Positions 1-8,249 are shown, numbered from the stretch's first letter. The stretch is 64,000 nucleotides of DNA from Arthrobacter jinronghuae (GCF_025244825.1 NZ_CP104263.1:372001-436000), one strand, 5' to 3'. Program-made: numbers and translations. The notes: generated by a model not told the origin, from the letters alone.

Positions 1-540
1 CGCCCGGTGGCTGCCAAGGACTACTGGGGCTCAGGGGTGCGTAAGGCTTTTGCCGAACAGATCTTCAACGCCTATTTGGTCGAGCGCCACGGCTCCAGCA
101 GCCGCCGGCAGCGCACGTCGGACTCAGGGGTCAGCCCCAAGGGACAGGTGGAGGGCATGGCCGAGGTGCTGGCCGCCGGTGATTCGCTGATTATCTTCCC
201 TGAAGGCACCCGGGGCGACGGCGATACGATCGCCCAGTTTCACGGCGGACTGTACAAACTGGCCCGTCTCCACCCTGAGGTGCCGGTGGTCCCCGTGACG
301 CTCGCCAACCTCGGACGGATCCTCCCCAAAGGTGCGGTGATCCCGGTGCCCCACCTCTCGACTGTCATCTTCGGCGAGCCCCTCCATCTGGATCCCGAAG
401 AGGACAGGCAGACGTTCCTGGCCCGCGCCCGGGAGGTTCTTGTGGAAGGCCTCGCGAAGCATCAAGGCACGCAATCTCCCCCTATTCAGGACGACGGCGT
501 CTCGGCCCCTCGCAGCCAGGACCGGCAGGACAACCCGTGA
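1..540 (+). CDS. 1-acyl-glycerol-3-phosphate acyltransferase family protein (5' truncated)
   Basis: C-terminal part of a PlsC-type acyltransferase, which moves an acyl chain onto lysophosphatidate or a related acceptor at the cytoplasmic membrane. The frame is open to the left edge, so the start and the catalytic HX4D block lie outside the window. The FPEGTR acceptor-binding block is visible near codon 65, followed by the PVVPVTL block. The tail after about residue 155 is low-complexity and hydrophilic. Its stop overlaps the next gene by 4 bases (GTGA), so it is translationally coupled to cdsA and both act in phospholipid synthesis. Exact substrate is not decidable. Confidence 0.85.
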   Translation, partial: RPVAAKDYWGSGVRKAFAEQIFNAYLVERHGSSSRRQRTSDSGVSPKGQVEGMAEVLAAGDSLIIFPEGTRGDGDTIAQFHGGLYKLARLHPEVPVVPVTLANLGRILPKGAVIPVPHLSTVIFGEPLHLDPEEDRQTFLARAREVLVEGLAKHQGTQSPPIQDDGVSAPRSQDRQDNP

Positions 541-1529
541 GCGGCTGGGAACTGGGTTTGTTGGACTCGTCGTCGCTGAAACTCCTCGGCGGCGTCGTCG
601 TTGTTCTAGTTTTAGCCACCGTGGTCGCGTGGATTCTGGGCCGCCGATTGGGCATCACGAGCACCATCCTGAATCTGAAGCAGCGCATCAACGCCTGGTG
701 GTTGATGGTCGCACTGCTAGGCGCTGTCCTGGCAGCCGGCGAGACAGTGACGATTGTGCTGTTTCTGCTGCTGTCGTTTCTGGCACTGCGCGAGTTCATC
801 ACCATCTCACCGACCGGCCGCGGAGATCACAAAGTGCTCGTGTGGCTGGTGTTCATCATCCCCGCAGTGCACTACTGGTTCGTGTGGGAGCACTGGTATG
901 GCATGTTCAGTGTGTTCATCCCGGTGTACGCCTTCCTCTTCCTGCCGGCGCGCAATGCGCTCGCAGGGCAGACCACCGGGTTCCTGCAGCGAACCGCGGC
1001 CATTCAGTGGGCGCTGATGGTATGCGTCTATGCCATCAGTTACGCCCCGGCGCTCCTGCAGCTGCCGTTTGCCATGGAGGCAGGCCGAGATGCCGCCGAA
1101 GGCTCGGCGCCTGGGGCTGGCGGGGCTATCGGCGCGCATCTGCTGCTGTTCCTGCTGATCGTGGTGCAGGGCTCCGATGTGCTGCAGTACGTGTGGGGCA
1201 AGACGCTCGGGAAGCACCCGATCGCGCCGAGCGTGAGTCCCAACAAGACTTGGGAAGGGTTCATCGGAGGAGTGCTGTCGGCCACAGCCCTGGGGGCTGC
1301 CCTATGGTGGGTCACGCCGTTCACCCCGTTCATGGCCGCGCTCCTGGCATTCATCTCCTGTGTGATGGGTTTCGCCGGAGGGCTGGTGATGTCTGCAATC
1401 AAGCGCGACCGCGGCATCAAGGATTTCGGCTCCATCATCCCCGGTCACGGCGGGATCATGGACCGTCTGGACTCGCTCTGCTTTGCGGCACCGGTCTTCT
1501 TTCACGCCGTGCGATTCTTCTACACCTGA
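537..1529 (+). CDS. cdsA: Phosphatidate cytidylyltransferase
   Basis: Integral membrane enzyme making CDP-diacylglycerol from phosphatidate and CTP. The 330-residue protein has about eight hydrophobic segments and the CdsA signature near the C terminus: SPNKTWEGFIGG at about 235, then KRDRGIKDFGSIIPGHGG with DRLDSL at about 285-310. The GTG start overlaps the upstream acyltransferase stop, so the pair forms an acylation-then-activation unit. A hairpin 30 bases downstream ends the transcript. Family assignment is clear. Whether this is the essential housekeeping CdsA or an accessory copy, as in E. coli YnbB-type loci, cannot be told here. Confidence 0.93.
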   Translation: MSGWELGLLDSSSLKLLGGVVVVLVLATVVAWILGRRLGITSTILNLKQRINAWWLMVALLGAVLAAGETVTIVLFLLLSFLALREFITISPTGRGDHKVLVWLVFIIPAVHYWFVWEHWYGMFSVFIPVYAFLFLPARNALAGQTTGFLQRTAAIQWALMVCVYAISYAPALLQLPFAMEAGRDAAEGSAPGAGGAIGAHLLLFLLIVVQGSDVLQYVWGKTLGKHPIAPSVSPNKTWEGFIGGVLSATALGAALWWVTPFTPFMAALLAFISCVMGFAGGLVMSAIKRDRGIKDFGSIIPGHGGIMDRLDSLCFAAPVFFHAVRFFYT

Positions 1530-1560
1530 TAAATGCACCACGGAGACCCTGAAAATGCAG

Positions 1561-1586
1561 AAAACCCCCGGTTTCCCGGGGGTTTT
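1561..1586. terminator. Bidirectional terminator between cdsA and tRNA-Ser
   Basis: Eleven-base-pair stem AAAACCCCCGG / CCGGGGGTTTT with a TTTC loop. Stem-internal T and A runs let it work for cdsA on the plus strand and for tRNA-Ser(CGA) on the minus strand. Confidence 0.85.
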
Positions 1587-1589
1587 CAG

Positions 1590-1679
1590 TGGCGGTGACG
1601 GTGGGATTTGAACCCACGTTGGCTTTTACACCAAACAACATTTCGAGTGTTGCACCTTCGGCCGCTCGGACACGTCACC
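1590..1679 (-). tRNA. tRNA-Ser(CGA)
   Basis: Acceptor arms GGTGACG and CGTCACC, discriminator G and encoded CCA. The anticodon stem CAACA/TGTTG holds the loop CTCGAAA, giving anticodon CGA. The long variable arm is typical of tRNA-Ser. Confidence 0.97.
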
Positions 1680-1754
1680 AACGCGTCAACCTTACCGGGT
1701 TGAAGGCCCAACTCCCAAAAGCTGCCCCGTCAAGGCCTGGGGGACCAGTTGGAA

Positions 1755-2240
1755 CTAGAGGTCGACGACGTCGTTCCTGCCGATATCGGGAGTCCCGCCG
1801 GTGGCTGCAGCCTTGCCGATCTTGAACAGGCTGACGAGCTTCGGTTCATCCGAGGCCCAGTATTCGGCGGTGTCCGAGTCCACCTTCAGCAGTGCGACAG
1901 ACGGGTCTTCGCGGCCCTGCTCGAACCAACCCTCCACCGAGGTCTTCCACAGGGAGGAAATCTTGCCCTGATCCTTCGTCAGCGTGGCGGTGCCGCTGAT
2001 GGACAGGAAGCCCTCGGAATCACTGATGGCGACGTTAACGTGCGGGTTCGCACGGACCTCGTCGGCCTTGGGGGAGGGGTCCGGAGTAAAGAACCACAGG
2101 TTGCCGTCCGAATCCGCCTCCTGCAGCTGCAACGGCCGGCTGACCAGGTTCCCCTGCAGATCCACCGTGGTCACCGTGGCAATTCGAGCCTTTTCGAGAA
2201 TCTTGACGACGGTGTCCCGTCCATCCTGCTCTGATCCCAT
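1755..2240 (-). CDS. Pyridoxamine 5'-phosphate oxidase-like general stress protein
   Basis: 161-residue split-barrel flavin-binding protein of the general-stress-protein-26 group. Visible family features are the N-terminal strand KARIATVTTVD, then SRPLQLQEAD, the LWFFT strand, and VNVAISD...FLSISGTAT in the middle. These proteins bind FMN or a related cofactor; the reaction is usually unknown, so no specific oxidase activity is claimed. The start at 2240 is supported by an AAGGAG ribosome site a few bases upstream (AAGGAGTTTCCGTT before ATG). It is monocistronic, lying between tRNA-Ser and tadA. Confidence 0.85.
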   Translation of the reverse strand: MGSEQDGRDTVVKILEKARIATVTTVDLQGNLVSRPLQLQEADSDGNLWFFTPDPSPKADEVRANPHVNVAISDSEGFLSISGTATLTKDQGKISSLWKTSVEGWFEQGREDPSVALLKVDSDTAEYWASDEPKLVSLFKIGKAAATGGTPDIGRNDVVDL

Positions 2241-2309
2241 AACGGAAACTCCTTAGTTGTAGCGTTCCGGGATTAGTAAGCCTACGTACAAACCGAACCG
2301 GGCGGAACG

Positions 2310-2789
2310 CTAGGAGTTGCGCTTTGAGCCGAAGAAGTCCCGCAGCAGGCGCGCCGATTCTTCCTCGCGCACGCCGGGAAACACCTCGACCCAGTGATTC
2401 AGGCGGCGCTCACGCAGGATGTCGAACACGGAACCGGAGGCCCCGGCCTTCTCATCCCAGGCGCCGAACACCACTTTCGGCACCCGGGCCAGGACGATCG
2501 CCCCGGCGCACATGGCGCACGGTTCAAGCGTCACCACGAGGGTGCAGCCTTCCAGCCGCCATTCACCGACGGCGGCAGCCGCCGTCCGGATGGCCAGCAC
2601 CTCGGCGTGGCCTGTCGGGTCCCCTGTCGCCTCACGCTCGTTGCGCCCGGTTCCCAGCACCTCGCCGTCGGGACCCAGTACGACGGCGCCGATCGGCACG
2701 TCGCCTGTCTCCAGCGCCTTGCGGGCTTCGGCCAGGGCAAGGTCCATCCAGGTTTCGTGTGTGCGGGAAAGGGACTCCATGCCTGCCAT
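2310..2789 (-). CDS. tadA: tRNA-specific adenosine deaminase
   Basis: Zinc deaminase that converts A34 to inosine in tRNA-Arg(ACG), a substrate also encoded in this window at 10754-10829. The zinc motifs are clear: GHAEVLAIR (His, catalytic Glu) and PCAMCAGA (two Cys). About 159 residues from the chosen start MAGMES, the normal family size. The frame is open up to 2894, but that would overlap upp; ATG at 2789 (or 2780, MESL) leaves a 66-base divergent promoter gap and has a G-rich stretch upstream. Function is firm; the exact start is not. Confidence 0.93.
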   Translation of the reverse strand: MAGMESLSRTHETWMDLALAEARKALETGDVPIGAVVLGPDGEVLGTGRNEREATGDPTGHAEVLAIRTAAAAVGEWRLEGCTLVVTLEPCAMCAGAIVLARVPKVVFGAWDEKAGASGSVFDILRERRLNHWVEVFPGVREEESARLLRDFFGSKRNS

Positions 2790-2855
2790 CGTCCCCCATC
2801 CGCGCGCGCACGGGCGAACGCGGAGAGAGGCAGGGGGCAATGGTAGTTTTGAAGC

Positions 2856-3488
2856 ATGCGCGTACTTGTAGTGGATCACCCCCTCGTTGCCCACAAACTC
2901 ACCGTTCTCCGCGACAAGGACACCCCGTCACCGATCTTCCGTCAGCTGACGGAAGAACTGGTCACCCTGCTGGCCTATGAAGCCACCCGAACCGTCCGCG
3001 TGGAGCCGGTTCCGATCGAGACTCCCGTCACCTCCGCCGTCGGCACTGGCCTGGTCAAGCCGACCCCGCTGGTGGTTCCCATCCTGCGCGCCGGCCTCGG
3101 CATGCTCGAAGGCATGACCCGCCTGGTCCCCACGGCCGAGGTCGGATTCCTGGGCATGGCCCGGAACGAAGAGACACTGGAAGCCATCACCTACGCCGAG
3201 CGCCTTCCGGATGACCTCACCGGCCGCCAGGTCTTCGTCCTGGACCCGATGCTGGCCACCGGCGGGACGCTGCGCGAAGCGATCAAGTTCATGTTCCAGC
3301 GCGGCGCCGCAGAGGTCATCTGCATCTGCCTGCTGGCCGCCCCGGAAGGCCTCTCGGTGCTTCAGGAGGAACTCCAGGACGCCAACGTCACCGTAGTCCT
3401 CGCCTCGATCGACGAGCGGCTCGACGAGCATGCCTACATCGTCCCCGGCCTGGGCGACGCCGGCGACCGGCTTTACGGCGTCGTCTAA
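2856..3488 (+). CDS. upp: Uracil phosphoribosyltransferase
   Basis: Pyrimidine salvage enzyme: uracil plus PRPP gives UMP. The 210-residue length is standard. The PRPP-binding loop [18 protein letters not shown] lies at about 126-142, the flexible region [13 protein letters not shown] at about 75, and the uracil-binding tail [15 protein letters not shown] at the C terminus. It is divergent from tadA and single-gene, since a terminator lies about 100 bases downstream. Confidence 0.98.
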   Translation: MRVLVVDHPLVAHKLTVLRDKDTPSPIFRQLTEELVTLLAYEATRTVRVEPVPIETPVTSAVGTGLVKPTPLVVPILRAGLGMLEGMTRLVPTAEVGFLGMARNEETLEAITYAERLPDDLTGRQVFVLDPMLATGGTLREAIKFMFQRGAAEVICICLLAAPEGLSVLQEELQDANVTVVLASIDERLDEHAYIVPGLGDAGDRLYGVV

Positions 3489-3552
3489 CCACCTCGCCCG
3501 AAGGGCCGCCTCTGAGGCCGGCTCTTCCGTCAGTGAAAAGCTCCGAACCCCT

Positions 3553-3570
3553 GTCCACTATGTGGACAAC
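3553..3570. repeat. Palindromic repeat, copy 1
   Basis: GTCCACTATGTGGACAAC holds a perfect GTCCAC-TAT-GTGGAC palindrome. A near copy lies 206 bases downstream at 3759-3777. It could be an operator for a dimeric regulator; no regulator is identified. Confidence 0.6.
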
Positions 3571-3586
3571 AGCTTCCATGCTTGAC

Positions 3587-3629
3587 GGCACCTGCTTCGT
3601 AAGCTCGCTTACGGAGTGGGTGCCTTTTT
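3587..3629 (+). terminator. Intrinsic terminator between upp and the orphan regulator
   Basis: Nested stem: outer GGCACC/GGTGCC, inner CGTAAGC/GCTTACG, followed directly by TTTTT. It lies 98 bases after the upp stop, leaving room for a long upp 3' end or a separate short RNA. Confidence 0.85.
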
Positions 3630-3725
3630 CTAAACACCGTTCGATAGAGCGGAACGATGCACGCGCAGTGGAGCGAAATAGATTTAGGTCTTATACATAT
3701 TTACGCATAGCTATTCATTGTGTCT

Positions 3726-3747
3726 TTTTGTGAACTGCGTCACAAAA
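3726..3747. promoter_or_regulatory. CRP/GlxR-like operator
   Basis: TTTTGTGA-ACTGCG-TCACAAAA, a perfect 8+8 inverted repeat that matches the TGTGA-N6-TCACA consensus of CRP/GlxR regulators exactly. It lies about 290 bases upstream of the winged-helix gene at 4041, in an AT-rich stretch. The binding protein is inferred from the consensus only. Confidence 0.75.
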
Positions 3748-3758
3748 CGACCCATAAC

Positions 3759-3777
3759 GTCCACTATGTGAGACAAC
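3759..3777. repeat. Palindromic repeat, copy 2
   Basis: GTCCACTATGTGAGACAAC, differing from the copy at 3553-3570 by one inserted A, which breaks the perfect symmetry. It follows the CRP-like operator by 11 bases. The rest of the gap, 3780 to 4040, holds no convincing gene and is best read as a leader. Confidence 0.6.
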
Positions 3778-4040
3778 CGACCCTTTGTTACTTGCGCGAA
3801 TCCCTTTGTGACATGCAATAATCCGGAGTGTGAACACCAACACGGCAGCAGCAGTCGCAGTCTTCCCGGGCGGTCTCCGGGCCGCGAAGGAGACTCGCTG
3901 TTGTCGAATGCATATCTCTGGAACCACCCCTATCCCGAGGTAAGACTCAGGCCCAACTATGGGCATAACAGGCGCCGTCTCGACCGGGCACACCCCCAGC
4001 AATCGAGCCGTGATGACGTCAAGTCACGATGAGGTCCCAC

Positions 4041-4910
4041 ATGTCAGTAGCATCCGGTTACGTCCACATCTCCCTGCGCAATGCGCAGAACCGCGCCGGA
4101 TCAGGTTCCCAGCGCCAGACCGCCGTCGGCGGTTTCCCCAGCTCCTACGGCGCGCAGCCGTTTGGGAACCAGTCCTATAGCGTCCCGGCCTCCAACAGCA
4201 CCGGAGTCCGTCCGCTTCGCGCCGTTCCAGGCCAGGATGCCAACCCCATGACCGCCCCCATGCCGGTGGTCACTCCGAACGGTATTCCCGGGCCGCAGCC
4301 GGTCAGCAATGACACGGCTGCCCGTGGATTCGTTATTTATGTAGGCCTCGATGAAGAAACCGCTGCGGCCAACGGCACGTCCCTGAGCAGGCTCGCGCAG
4401 GAAATCCGGGCCTACGTACAGACCCTCGTGCCATGCGCCCAAAGCCATGCAGCCGTGGCGCTTGCCCCTGCCGGAGCCTCCGGCTCGGATATCGACGTCG
4501 TCCGGCAGGCCCTCGGGGACCCCACGGTCCGGCGTCAGCCTGCCCCGCAGCAGGTTCCGGCACCCCCGGTTCCGGCAGCTATCCGGCCCTCCGGAGTCCT
4601 GATCGACTTGTCCCGCCGCGAGGTGCACCTCGACGGGGACACGCTGAATCTGACCTTCAAGGAATTCGAGCTCCTGAACTACCTGGTGGAGAACGCCAGC
4701 AGGACGGTTGGGCGTGAAGAGCTTTTGGCAGGCCTGTGGCGCAACGCCGAAGAGGTGCCGAACGAACGCACCATCGACGTCCACATCCGGCGGCTGAGGT
4801 CCAAGCTGGGCCGGCTGGCCAACACCGTCCGCACCGTCCGCGGGCAGGGGTACCGCTTCTACGAGCACCCCGAGGTTGTTGTCTGGGCCGCACCGGAATA
4901 CAGCATCTAG
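4041..4910 (+). CDS. OmpR-type winged-helix DNA-binding regulator without receiver domain
   Basis: 289-residue cytoplasmic regulator. Residues about 190-280 form a Trans_reg_C winged helix: LTFKEFELLNYLVENASRT, then EELLAGLW, RTIDVHIRRLRSKLG and the wing VRTVRGQGYRF. No phospho-acceptor receiver domain precedes it. Residues 1-90 are Ser/Gly/Pro/Gln-rich and look disordered; residues 95-170 form an uncharacterised segment (GFVIYVGLDEETAAANG...). The start at 4041 is preferred over 4029 because GAGG lies 6 bases upstream. A CRP/GlxR-like site lies in the leader. Target genes are unknown and no kinase is adjacent. Confidence 0.85.
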   Translation: MSVASGYVHISLRNAQNRAGSGSQRQTAVGGFPSSYGAQPFGNQSYSVPASNSTGVRPLRAVPGQDANPMTAPMPVVTPNGIPGPQPVSNDTAARGFVIYVGLDEETAAANGTSLSRLAQEIRAYVQTLVPCAQSHAAVALAPAGASGSDIDVVRQALGDPTVRRQPAPQQVPAPPVPAAIRPSGVLIDLSRREVHLDGDTLNLTFKEFELLNYLVENASRTVGREELLAGLWRNAEEVPNERTIDVHIRRLRSKLGRLANTVRTVRGQGYRFYEHPEVVVWAAPEYSI

Positions 4911-4919
4911 CTGCCAGCC

Positions 4920-4970
4920 GCGGTCCTTAGGACCGCAGCCGCGGACGGAGCGGGGGCTCCGTCCGCGGCT
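4920..4970 (+). terminator. Tandem hairpins after the winged-helix gene
   Basis: Two adjacent perfect stems: GCGGTCC-TTA-GGACCGC at 4920-4936, then a 15-bp stem AGCCGCGGACGGAGC with a GGGG loop at 4937-4970. No T run follows, so termination may be weak or factor-aided. The second ends 11 bases before the phosphatase start and may also affect its translation. Confidence 0.6.
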
Positions 4971-4981
4971 AAACTTGGCAA

Positions 4982-5506
4982 ATGACCGGCCACCACCTCA
5001 AGAAACTCCAGCTCCTTCGCCATGCCAAGGCGGACTGGCCCCGCGACGTTGCAGACCACGAGCGCCCGCTCTCCGGGCGTGGACACCGGGACGCACCCCT
5101 GGCCGGGCAGTGGATGCGCGAGCACGGCAGCATTCCCGACTTCATCCTCTGCTCGTCTGCCCTGCGCGCGCGGCAGACATGCACCTGGGTCTGCAAGGAA
5201 CTCGGGGATAAGGCGCCCACTGCCAAGCTCGAAGACGGTCTCTACGCGGCGACGCCGGAGCGGATCCTCAGCCTCATCAACCACGTTCCGGAAACGGTCA
5301 CCAGCCTGCTGGTCATCGCGCACCTTCCCGGCGTCCAGGACCTGGCCATGCGGCTTGCCTCCGCGGACTCGGACGAAGAAGCCGTCATGGAAATGGCCAC
5401 CCGCTATCCGACGTCGGGCCTCACCGTCATGGAACATGCACTGCCGTGGGCCGAGCTGGACGGCCGCGACGCCCGCATCACTGACTTCGTGGTCCGCCGG
5501 GCCTAA
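4982..5506 (+). CDS. SixA-type phosphohistidine phosphatase (histidine phosphatase family)
   Basis: 174-residue cytoplasmic phosphatase. The histidine phosphatase motif is at the N terminus (LLRHAKADWP), followed by RPLSGRGHRDA and SSALRARQT, with the second catalytic His in VIAHLPGVQDLA. This small one-domain layout matches SixA, which removes phosphate from histidine in phosphotransfer proteins; the substrate here is not known. Its stop overlaps the stop of the YhgE-like gene on the other strand by 4 bases (5503-5506), leaving no room for a separate terminator. Confidence 0.85.
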   Translation: MTGHHLKKLQLLRHAKADWPRDVADHERPLSGRGHRDAPLAGQWMREHGSIPDFILCSSALRARQTCTWVCKELGDKAPTAKLEDGLYAATPERILSLINHVPETVTSLLVIAHLPGVQDLAMRLASADSDEEAVMEMATRYPTSGLTVMEHALPWAELDGRDARITDFVVRRA

Positions 5507-7569
5507 ATGCTGATCTCCGGCTGCAGCGTCTTCAGGGTCCACAGCCGGTGCCGTCGGGCAGCCAGCAGCGAGAGCAGCAGTCCGACGGCCGTGTAGCCCA
5601 GCAGTCCGACGGCGACGGTGGCGACCTGCGTAAGATCCCCGCCGTACAGCAGTTGCCGCAGCCCGGTTACGGTGTAGCCCATCGGCAGTACGTCGTGCGC
5701 CAGATGCAGGGGCGCCGGGATGGTCTGCCACGGGAAAGTGCCGCCGGCGGAGACCAGCTGCAGCACCAGCAGTACCAGCACCACGAACTTGCCGACTGAA
5801 CCCAGCAGCGCCACGATGCCCTGGATCAACGCCGAGAACGCCATGGAAGCCATCAGCAGCAACCCCCAGGCTCTCACCGGGTGGACGGGGTCCAGTCCCA
5901 GCCCGAACCGCACCACCGCATACAGCAGGGTCGCCTGGACCAGCGAGACGGCGAGGAACGGCAGCCAGCCGCCCAGGGCAATTTTCCAGCCCGGGGCATT
6001 GGACGCCAGCGCCCGGCGGCTGATGGGACGCATGGCCTGCGCGAGCATGAAGATACCCACCCACATGGCCAGCGTCAGGAAATAGGGTGCCAGCCCGGCG
6101 CCGTAGCTGCCTGCCTCGGCCTGGTCCACCGTGCGGACGGTCAGCGGATCGGCGATTACTGCGGAGGCGTTGGCCCGCTCCTCATCGTTTGGGTTGGGAA
6201 TTTCACCGGCACCGGCTGTCAGCTGCCGGGCCAGCTCGGCAGACCCGTCGCGTAGCTGGCCCACCCCGTCCTGGAGGCTGCCCGCGCCGGCGGCGGCGTC
6301 GTCGGCTCCTGCCGCCAGCTGCCGGGTACCGTCCAGCGCCTGCTGTGCTCCGCCCGCCAGCCCGCCGGCCCCGGAGGAAAGCTCCGCCGCTCCGGTGGAC
6401 AGGTCTGCCGCGCCGGTGGAAAGGCGGGAAGCGCCGTCGTTCGCAGCGCTGATGCCCGAGGTGAGCTGCGGGGCGCTGCCCGCCAGCTGGTCCGCACCCG
6501 CCGACACTGCTGCAGCCCCGTCCGAGAGTGCCTTCAATTGCTCGAGCCCGCCGCTGCCTGCCGTGGTTCCGGCCAGCTCCTGCTGCAGGGCTGCGGCCTG
6601 CTCCTGCGTCAGGACGCCCTGCTGCACCAGCCGTGTCACCGCATCGGTGACACCCTGCCGGGCGGCATCGGAGGAAGCGGTTACAGCCGATTCCAGGCCG
6701 GTCGTCCCGGCGGCCACCTGCCGGGCGCCGTCCGCCAGCTGCTGTGCCTGCTGCGGCAGCTGTGCCGTGGCGGAGGAGAGCTGTCCCAGGCCCGAGGAAA
6801 GCTCGGCGGCACCTGAGGACAGCTGATCCGCCCCGGCGGACAGCTCACCCGCGCCCGCCGACAGCTGGTTGGCTCCGGTGGCCAGCTGTTCCTGTCCGGA
6901 GACCAGCGTCTGCGCTCCGGAGGACAGGGTTCCCAGCCCGGTGACGAGCTCGGCGGCCCCGGAATCCGCGGACGCTGCACCATCGGCGAGCTGTCCGGCG
7001 CCGTCGGCGGCCCGTTCCAGCTGGCCGTGCACTGTGCTGAAGCCGGTCAGCAGCTGGCTGGCGGTTTCCTCGCCGACTTCCGCCGCCACGGTGTCATGGA
7101 CGGACGAGGTCAACTTGTCCACGATGCTGCTGAGCAGGTAGTTGTTCGCATCATTGGTGGTGACATGCAGGTTCGCCTTCCGGGCGGTGGCCGGATCTGA
7201 CGCCGAGGCCAGGTTCGCGGAGAAGTCCCCGGGAATGGTCAGGGCAAATTCATACGTGCCGTCCTTCACGCCGCGCTCCGCGGCAGCGGCGCTGTCCACC
7301 AGCTGCCAGTCGAAGGTGCCGTCCTCCAGCAGGTTTTCACGGACTGTGGCGCCGACGTCGAGCCGGCCGTCTGCGGTGTCGGCCCCGTCGTCGTCGACCA
7401 CCAGGGCGGCCTTGACGCCGTCGAGGTTTCCGTAGGGATCCCAGTTGGCGTACAGGTAGACGGCGCCGTACAGCAGGGGGACCAGGGAGAGTGCGAGGAT
7501 AGCCAGCTTCGGCAGGGTCCCGCCGGTCATGCGGCGAAGTTCGCTGAGTGCCAGCCGGAACGCGGTCAT
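5503..7569 (-). CDS. YhgE/Pip family membrane protein
   Basis: 688-residue membrane protein with the YhgE/phage-infection-protein layout. It has one N-terminal membrane segment at about 18-38 (LAILALSLVPLLYGAVYLY), a large outer region, and about five membrane segments from about 490 to the end. Residues about 240-470 carry many imperfect repeats of the form LSSGAxxLSxGAxxL, expected to form a long helical stalk. The start is MTAFRLALSEL at 7569, giving an ATGA overlap with the ABC-like gene; the frame extends further but only inside that gene. Family members resemble ABC-2 permeases; the cargo is unknown. Confidence 0.88.
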   Translation of the reverse strand: MTAFRLALSELRRMTGGTLPKLAILALSLVPLLYGAVYLYANWDPYGNLDGVKAALVVDDDGADTADGRLDVGATVRENLLEDGTFDWQLVDSAAAAERGVKDGTYEFALTIPGDFSANLASASDPATARKANLHVTTNDANNYLLSSIVDKLTSSVHDTVAAEVGEETASQLLTGFSTVHGQLERAADGAGQLADGAASADSGAAELVTGLGTLSSGAQTLVSGQEQLATGANQLSAGAGELSAGADQLSSGAAELSSGLGQLSSATAQLPQQAQQLADGARQVAAGTTGLESAVTASSDAARQGVTDAVTRLVQQGVLTQEQAAALQQELAGTTAGSGGLEQLKALSDGAAAVSAGADQLAGSAPQLTSGISAANDGASRLSTGAADLSTGAAELSSGAGGLAGGAQQALDGTRQLAAGADDAAAGAGSLQDGVGQLRDGSAELARQLTAGAGEIPNPNDEERANASAVIADPLTVRTVDQAEAGSYGAGLAPYFLTLAMWVGIFMLAQAMRPISRRALASNAPGWKIALGGWLPFLAVSLVQATLLYAVVRFGLGLDPVHPVRAWGLLLMASMAFSALIQGIVALLGSVGKFVVLVLLVLQLVSAGGTFPWQTIPAPLHLAHDVLPMGYTVTGLRQLLYGGDLTQVATVAVGLLGYTAVGLLLSLLAARRHRLWTLKTLQPEISI

Positions 7570-8249
7570 GCGGGCACCTCTTCGGCGATACCGGCGGTGG
7601 CCACCCCAGCGGCAGTGTCCCCGGCACCGGCAGTGTCCCCGGCAGCGGCGGCGGGACCGGTCCAGCCCGGCGGGATCTGCGCCACCACCGCAACGGCCGT
7701 CACCAGGCGCGAAGGCAGAGACACGCTGCCTGTCAGGGCGGGCAGCCAGGCCTCCGGGTCGGCGCCGTGGCGGTCGGGGGAATCGAAGACCAGCAGCTCC
7801 ACGTCGATATCCGCCAGGGCCAGCCGGATCAGCAGATCCAGCCGTACTGACGGTTCGAGGTCCTCGATCCACCGGGGACCCAGATCCGAGAGGTCTTCGT
7901 TGGATAGCCAGTCCGCAGCATTTCCCTGCGGCCGGTTCCGGCGGGGGATCAGCGCCAGGTCTTCGGCCACCAGGTCGCGGACGCGGAAATGCCGTTCGGG
8001 TGCGTTGACCTCCGGCGAATCGATCAGTGCCGCGTGCCGGCGCAGATGTCCCGTCCGTGCGCTGTGGCCCCAGGCGAGGCTGCCGGAGGTGGGGCGCATC
8101 CTGCCCGCAAGCACCAGGGCGAGGGCGGTACGGGTGGACTGGCCACCGCCGGAGACCAGGAGCAGCCCTCCGGCATTCACCTCAAGGGATGTCGGAGGAA
8201 GGAGGGCGCTGTGGCGCCCCTTCACATAGAGGGTTTCCGCACTGAGCAT
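7566..8249 (-). CDS. Degenerate ABC-type ATP-binding protein paired with YhgE
   Basis: 227 residues with the general fold of an ABC ATPase but altered catalytic motifs. The P-loop region reads SGGGQSTRTALALVLAG, so the invariant Lys-Ser/Thr of GxGKS/T is replaced by Thr-Arg-Thr. The Walker B position reads VELLVFDSPDRHGAD instead of hhhhDEP, so the catalytic Glu is missing too. The C terminus is an Ala/Gly/Thr-rich tail. It overlaps the YhgE-like gene by 4 bases. Likely a non-hydrolysing or weak nucleotide-binding partner; that is inference. Confidence 0.75.
   Translation of the reverse strand: MLSAETLYVKGRHSALLPPTSLEVNAGGLLLVSGGGQSTRTALALVLAGRMRPTSGSLAWGHSARTGHLRRHAALIDSPEVNAPERHFRVRDLVAEDLALIPRRNRPQGNAADWLSNEDLSDLGPRWIEDLEPSVRLDLLIRLALADIDVELLVFDSPDRHGADPEAWLPALTGSVSLPSRLVTAVAVVAQIPPGWTGPAAAAGDTAGAGDTAAGVATAGIAEEVPA

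Noticed and set aside
3808..4032. Small frames in the leader of the winged-helix gene
   Set aside because: No ribosome site and unusual composition; probably leader RNA.
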